In this document: piece after piece, positions 7,256-8,304 of the stretch
Layout of the letters: each line of letters begins with the position of its first letter
Position numbering within the stretch: the stretch's first letter is position 1
Assembly: GCA_036567205.1 (NCBI GenBank)
Contig: DATCVA010000020.1
Location: 1-8,304 of the forward strand
DNA: 8,304 nt
From: DATCVA01 sp036567205
GTDB taxonomy: Bacteria; Pseudomonadota; Gammaproteobacteria; Burkholderiales; Burkholderiaceae_B
Reading direction: 5' to 3'
Program-made: the position numbers and the translations under genes
Notes under the pieces: model-generated
What the model was told of the DNA's origin: nothing
The model's database searches: none
The model's input: the letters and a program-made list of their open reading frames with translations, nothing else

Positions 7256-7260
7256 CTCCG
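7256..7260 (-). promoter_or_regulatory. Ribosome binding site that decides the acyltransferase start
   Basis: Minus-strand CGGAG (7260-7256) is the only purine-rich Shine-Dalgarno match before the acyltransferase. Its last G is also the first base of the in-frame GTG at 7256, so that codon cannot be used with this site. The ATG at 7247 lies 8 nt downstream, the usual distance. Confidence 0.65.
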
Positions 7261-7312
7261 TAAACATGGCGCCATTATGCGCGCTATATGTTTCAAGTAT
7301 TTGATGCTTACA

Positions 7313-8304
7313 TTACCGCTTTGTTAAATCAACCGCAACCAATTCGCGCACACCTTGCTCGGCAAGCTCGATATCTTCGGCTTCAACCATAAGCCGAAGC
7401 TTGGGTTCTGTGCCCGAGGCGCGAATAAGCACGCGTCCACGCCCATTTAATTTTTGCTCGACGCTTTGCCTAGCTGCCGTTAACCCGGGATGCGAATCCC
7501 ATTGCACGCCAGGCTGCAACGGCACATTAACCATTTTTTGGGGGTACATCTTCAGGTCGGCCACCTGTTCGGCCAGAGTTTCGCCACTACGGCTCATGCC
7601 GGTCAGGACTTGCAATGCGGCAATGATGCCGTCGCCGGTCGTGTGGCAATCAAGACACAGCAAATGCCCGGAACTTTCACCACCGTAAAGCCAGCCATGC
7701 CGCTGCATGCTTTCCAGCACGTAGCGATCGCCTACATTAGCCCGCTCAAATCCCACTCCCAAAGCCAGCATCTGTTTTTCGAAGCCGAAATTGGTCATTA
7801 AGGTACCAACGACGCCTTCAACTTTGTGGCGCGCCATGCGGCTGCGCACAATGGCATAGAGCAGCTCGTCGCCGTTATACAGGCGTCCTGAAGCATCCAC
7901 CATTTGCAATCGGTCGGCGTCGCCATCCAGCGCAATACCTATCGTTGCCTGTCTGGCCTGAACTTCGGCAATAAGGGCCTCGGGATGCAGAGCCCCGACG
8001 CCCTCATTGATATTGAAGCCGTCAGGCTGACATCCGATAGAAAAAACCTCGGCGCCCAATTCGCGAAACACATGGGGGGCAACATGATAGGCCGCGCCAT
8101 GCGCCGCATCCACGACGACTTTCATCCCGGACAGATCAAGCTCGTTGGGAAATGTGCTTTTACAAAACTCAATATAGCGACCCGCCGCGTCGTCAATACG
8201 CCGGGCCCGGCCCAACGCCTCGGAGCCTACGCACCCTAACGGCTCGTGGATGACCGCTTCAATCTCAGCCTCGACTTCGTCGGGCAATTTCATACCTTGG
8301 GCTG
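7313..8304 (-). CDS. glmM: Phosphoglucosamine mutase GlmM, C-terminal part (enters from right edge)
   Basis: GlmM interconverts glucosamine-6-phosphate and glucosamine-1-phosphate, feeding UDP-GlcNAc synthesis for peptidoglycan and lipopolysaccharide. The reading frame is open to position 8304, so 329 codons plus the stop are visible out of about 445-450. The ATG at 8293 is internal: it falls in the block aligned with E. coli FFSIDGTKLPD, and the frame continues upstream as Ala-Gln-Gly. The active-site phosphoserine loop (ASHNP) is therefore outside the window. Visible hallmarks are RYIEFCKSTFPNEL, the Mg-binding loop DGDADR (7910-7927), VGTLMTNFGFE, VGDRYVLESM, the sugar-binding GGESSGH, TTGDGI, and the phosphate-binding RASGTEPKLRLMVE near the end. 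The Mg loop is DGDADR where E. coli has DGDGDR, and the three aspartates are kept. The C-terminus is complete. Position immediately before the acyltransferase on the same strand suggests a shared transcript. Confidence 0.96.
   Translation of the reverse strand, partial: AQGMKLPDEVEAEIEAVIHEPLGCVGSEALGRARRIDDAAGRYIEFCKSTFPNELDLSGMKVVVDAAHGAAYHVAPHVFRELGAEVFSIGCQPDGFNINEGVGALHPEALIAEVQARQATIGIALDGDADRLQMVDASGRLYNGDELLYAIVRSRMARHKVEGVVGTLMTNFGFEKQMLALGVGFERANVGDRYVLESMQRHGWLYGGESSGHLLCLDCHTTGDGIIAALQVLTGMSRSGETLAEQVADLKMYPQKMVNVPLQPGVQWDSHPGLTAARQSVEQKLNGRGRVLIRASGTEPKLRLMVEAEDIELAEQGVRELVAVDLTKR

Noticed and set aside
7266..7275. 10-bp palindrome ATGGCGCCAT between glmM and the acyltransferase
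   Set aside because: It has no loop and no T tract, so it is not a terminator. A single short palindrome is not enough to call an operator.
7910..7927. DGDADR instead of DGDGDR in the GlmM Mg-binding loop as a sign of altered function
   Set aside because: All three metal-binding aspartates are kept and Gly/Ala variation at this position is tolerated in the family, so it is not notable.
7904..8239. Plus-strand open frame of 111 codons opposite glmM
   Set aside because: The minus strand encodes unmistakable GlmM motifs through the whole stretch, so this is a shadow.
8291..8293. ATG as the start of glmM
   Set aside because: The frame stays open to the window edge and the residues around it align with an internal GlmM block, so the gene starts outside the window.

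Overview
The window reads as ordinary chromosomal DNA of a betaproteobacterium. The closest feel is Burkholderiales, probably the Alcaligenaceae (Bordetella, Pusillimonas and Advenella relatives). This placement rests on the resemblance of the proteins and on my recollection of a glmM / ppx / ppk / pst neighbourhood in that family; no search was run. I see no mobile element, tRNA, rRNA, CRISPR array or foreign-looking gene, and gene density is high.

Layout from left to right. Positions 1-2587 (minus strand) hold the start of the high-affinity phosphate ABC transporter operon: pstS (periplasmic binding protein), pstC (permease) and the first 141 codons of pstA, which runs off the left edge. 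pstB and phoU would be expected beyond the edge. A hairpin lies between pstS and pstC. Positions 2697-4781 (minus) encode polyphosphate kinase Ppk1. Positions 4978-6465 (plus) encode exopolyphosphatase Ppx, divergent from ppk across a 196-bp AT-rich control region. Positions 6462-7247 (minus) encode an OlsB-like GNAT acyltransferase that converges on ppx with stop codons overlapping by 4 bp. Positions 7313-8304 (minus) hold the C-terminal three quarters of phosphoglucosamine mutase GlmM, which enters from the right edge.

The common theme is phosphate homeostasis: uptake (Pst), storage as polyphosphate (Ppk1), mobilisation of the store (Ppx) and possibly phosphorus-free membrane lipid (the OlsB-like enzyme). 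The best regulatory signals are two 18-bp PHO boxes, one before pstS and one before ppk. Each sits exactly 10 nt upstream of a plausible -10 element. None was found before ppx or the acyltransferase. This suggests that phosphate starvation, acting through PhoB, induces uptake and polyphosphate synthesis but not polyphosphate hydrolysis. The separation contrasts with the ppk-ppx operon of Escherichia coli.

I do not find an undescribed multi-gene system here. The points worth following are the regulatory architecture, the untested substrate of the acyltransferase, and a ppx start that lacks a Shine-Dalgarno sequence.
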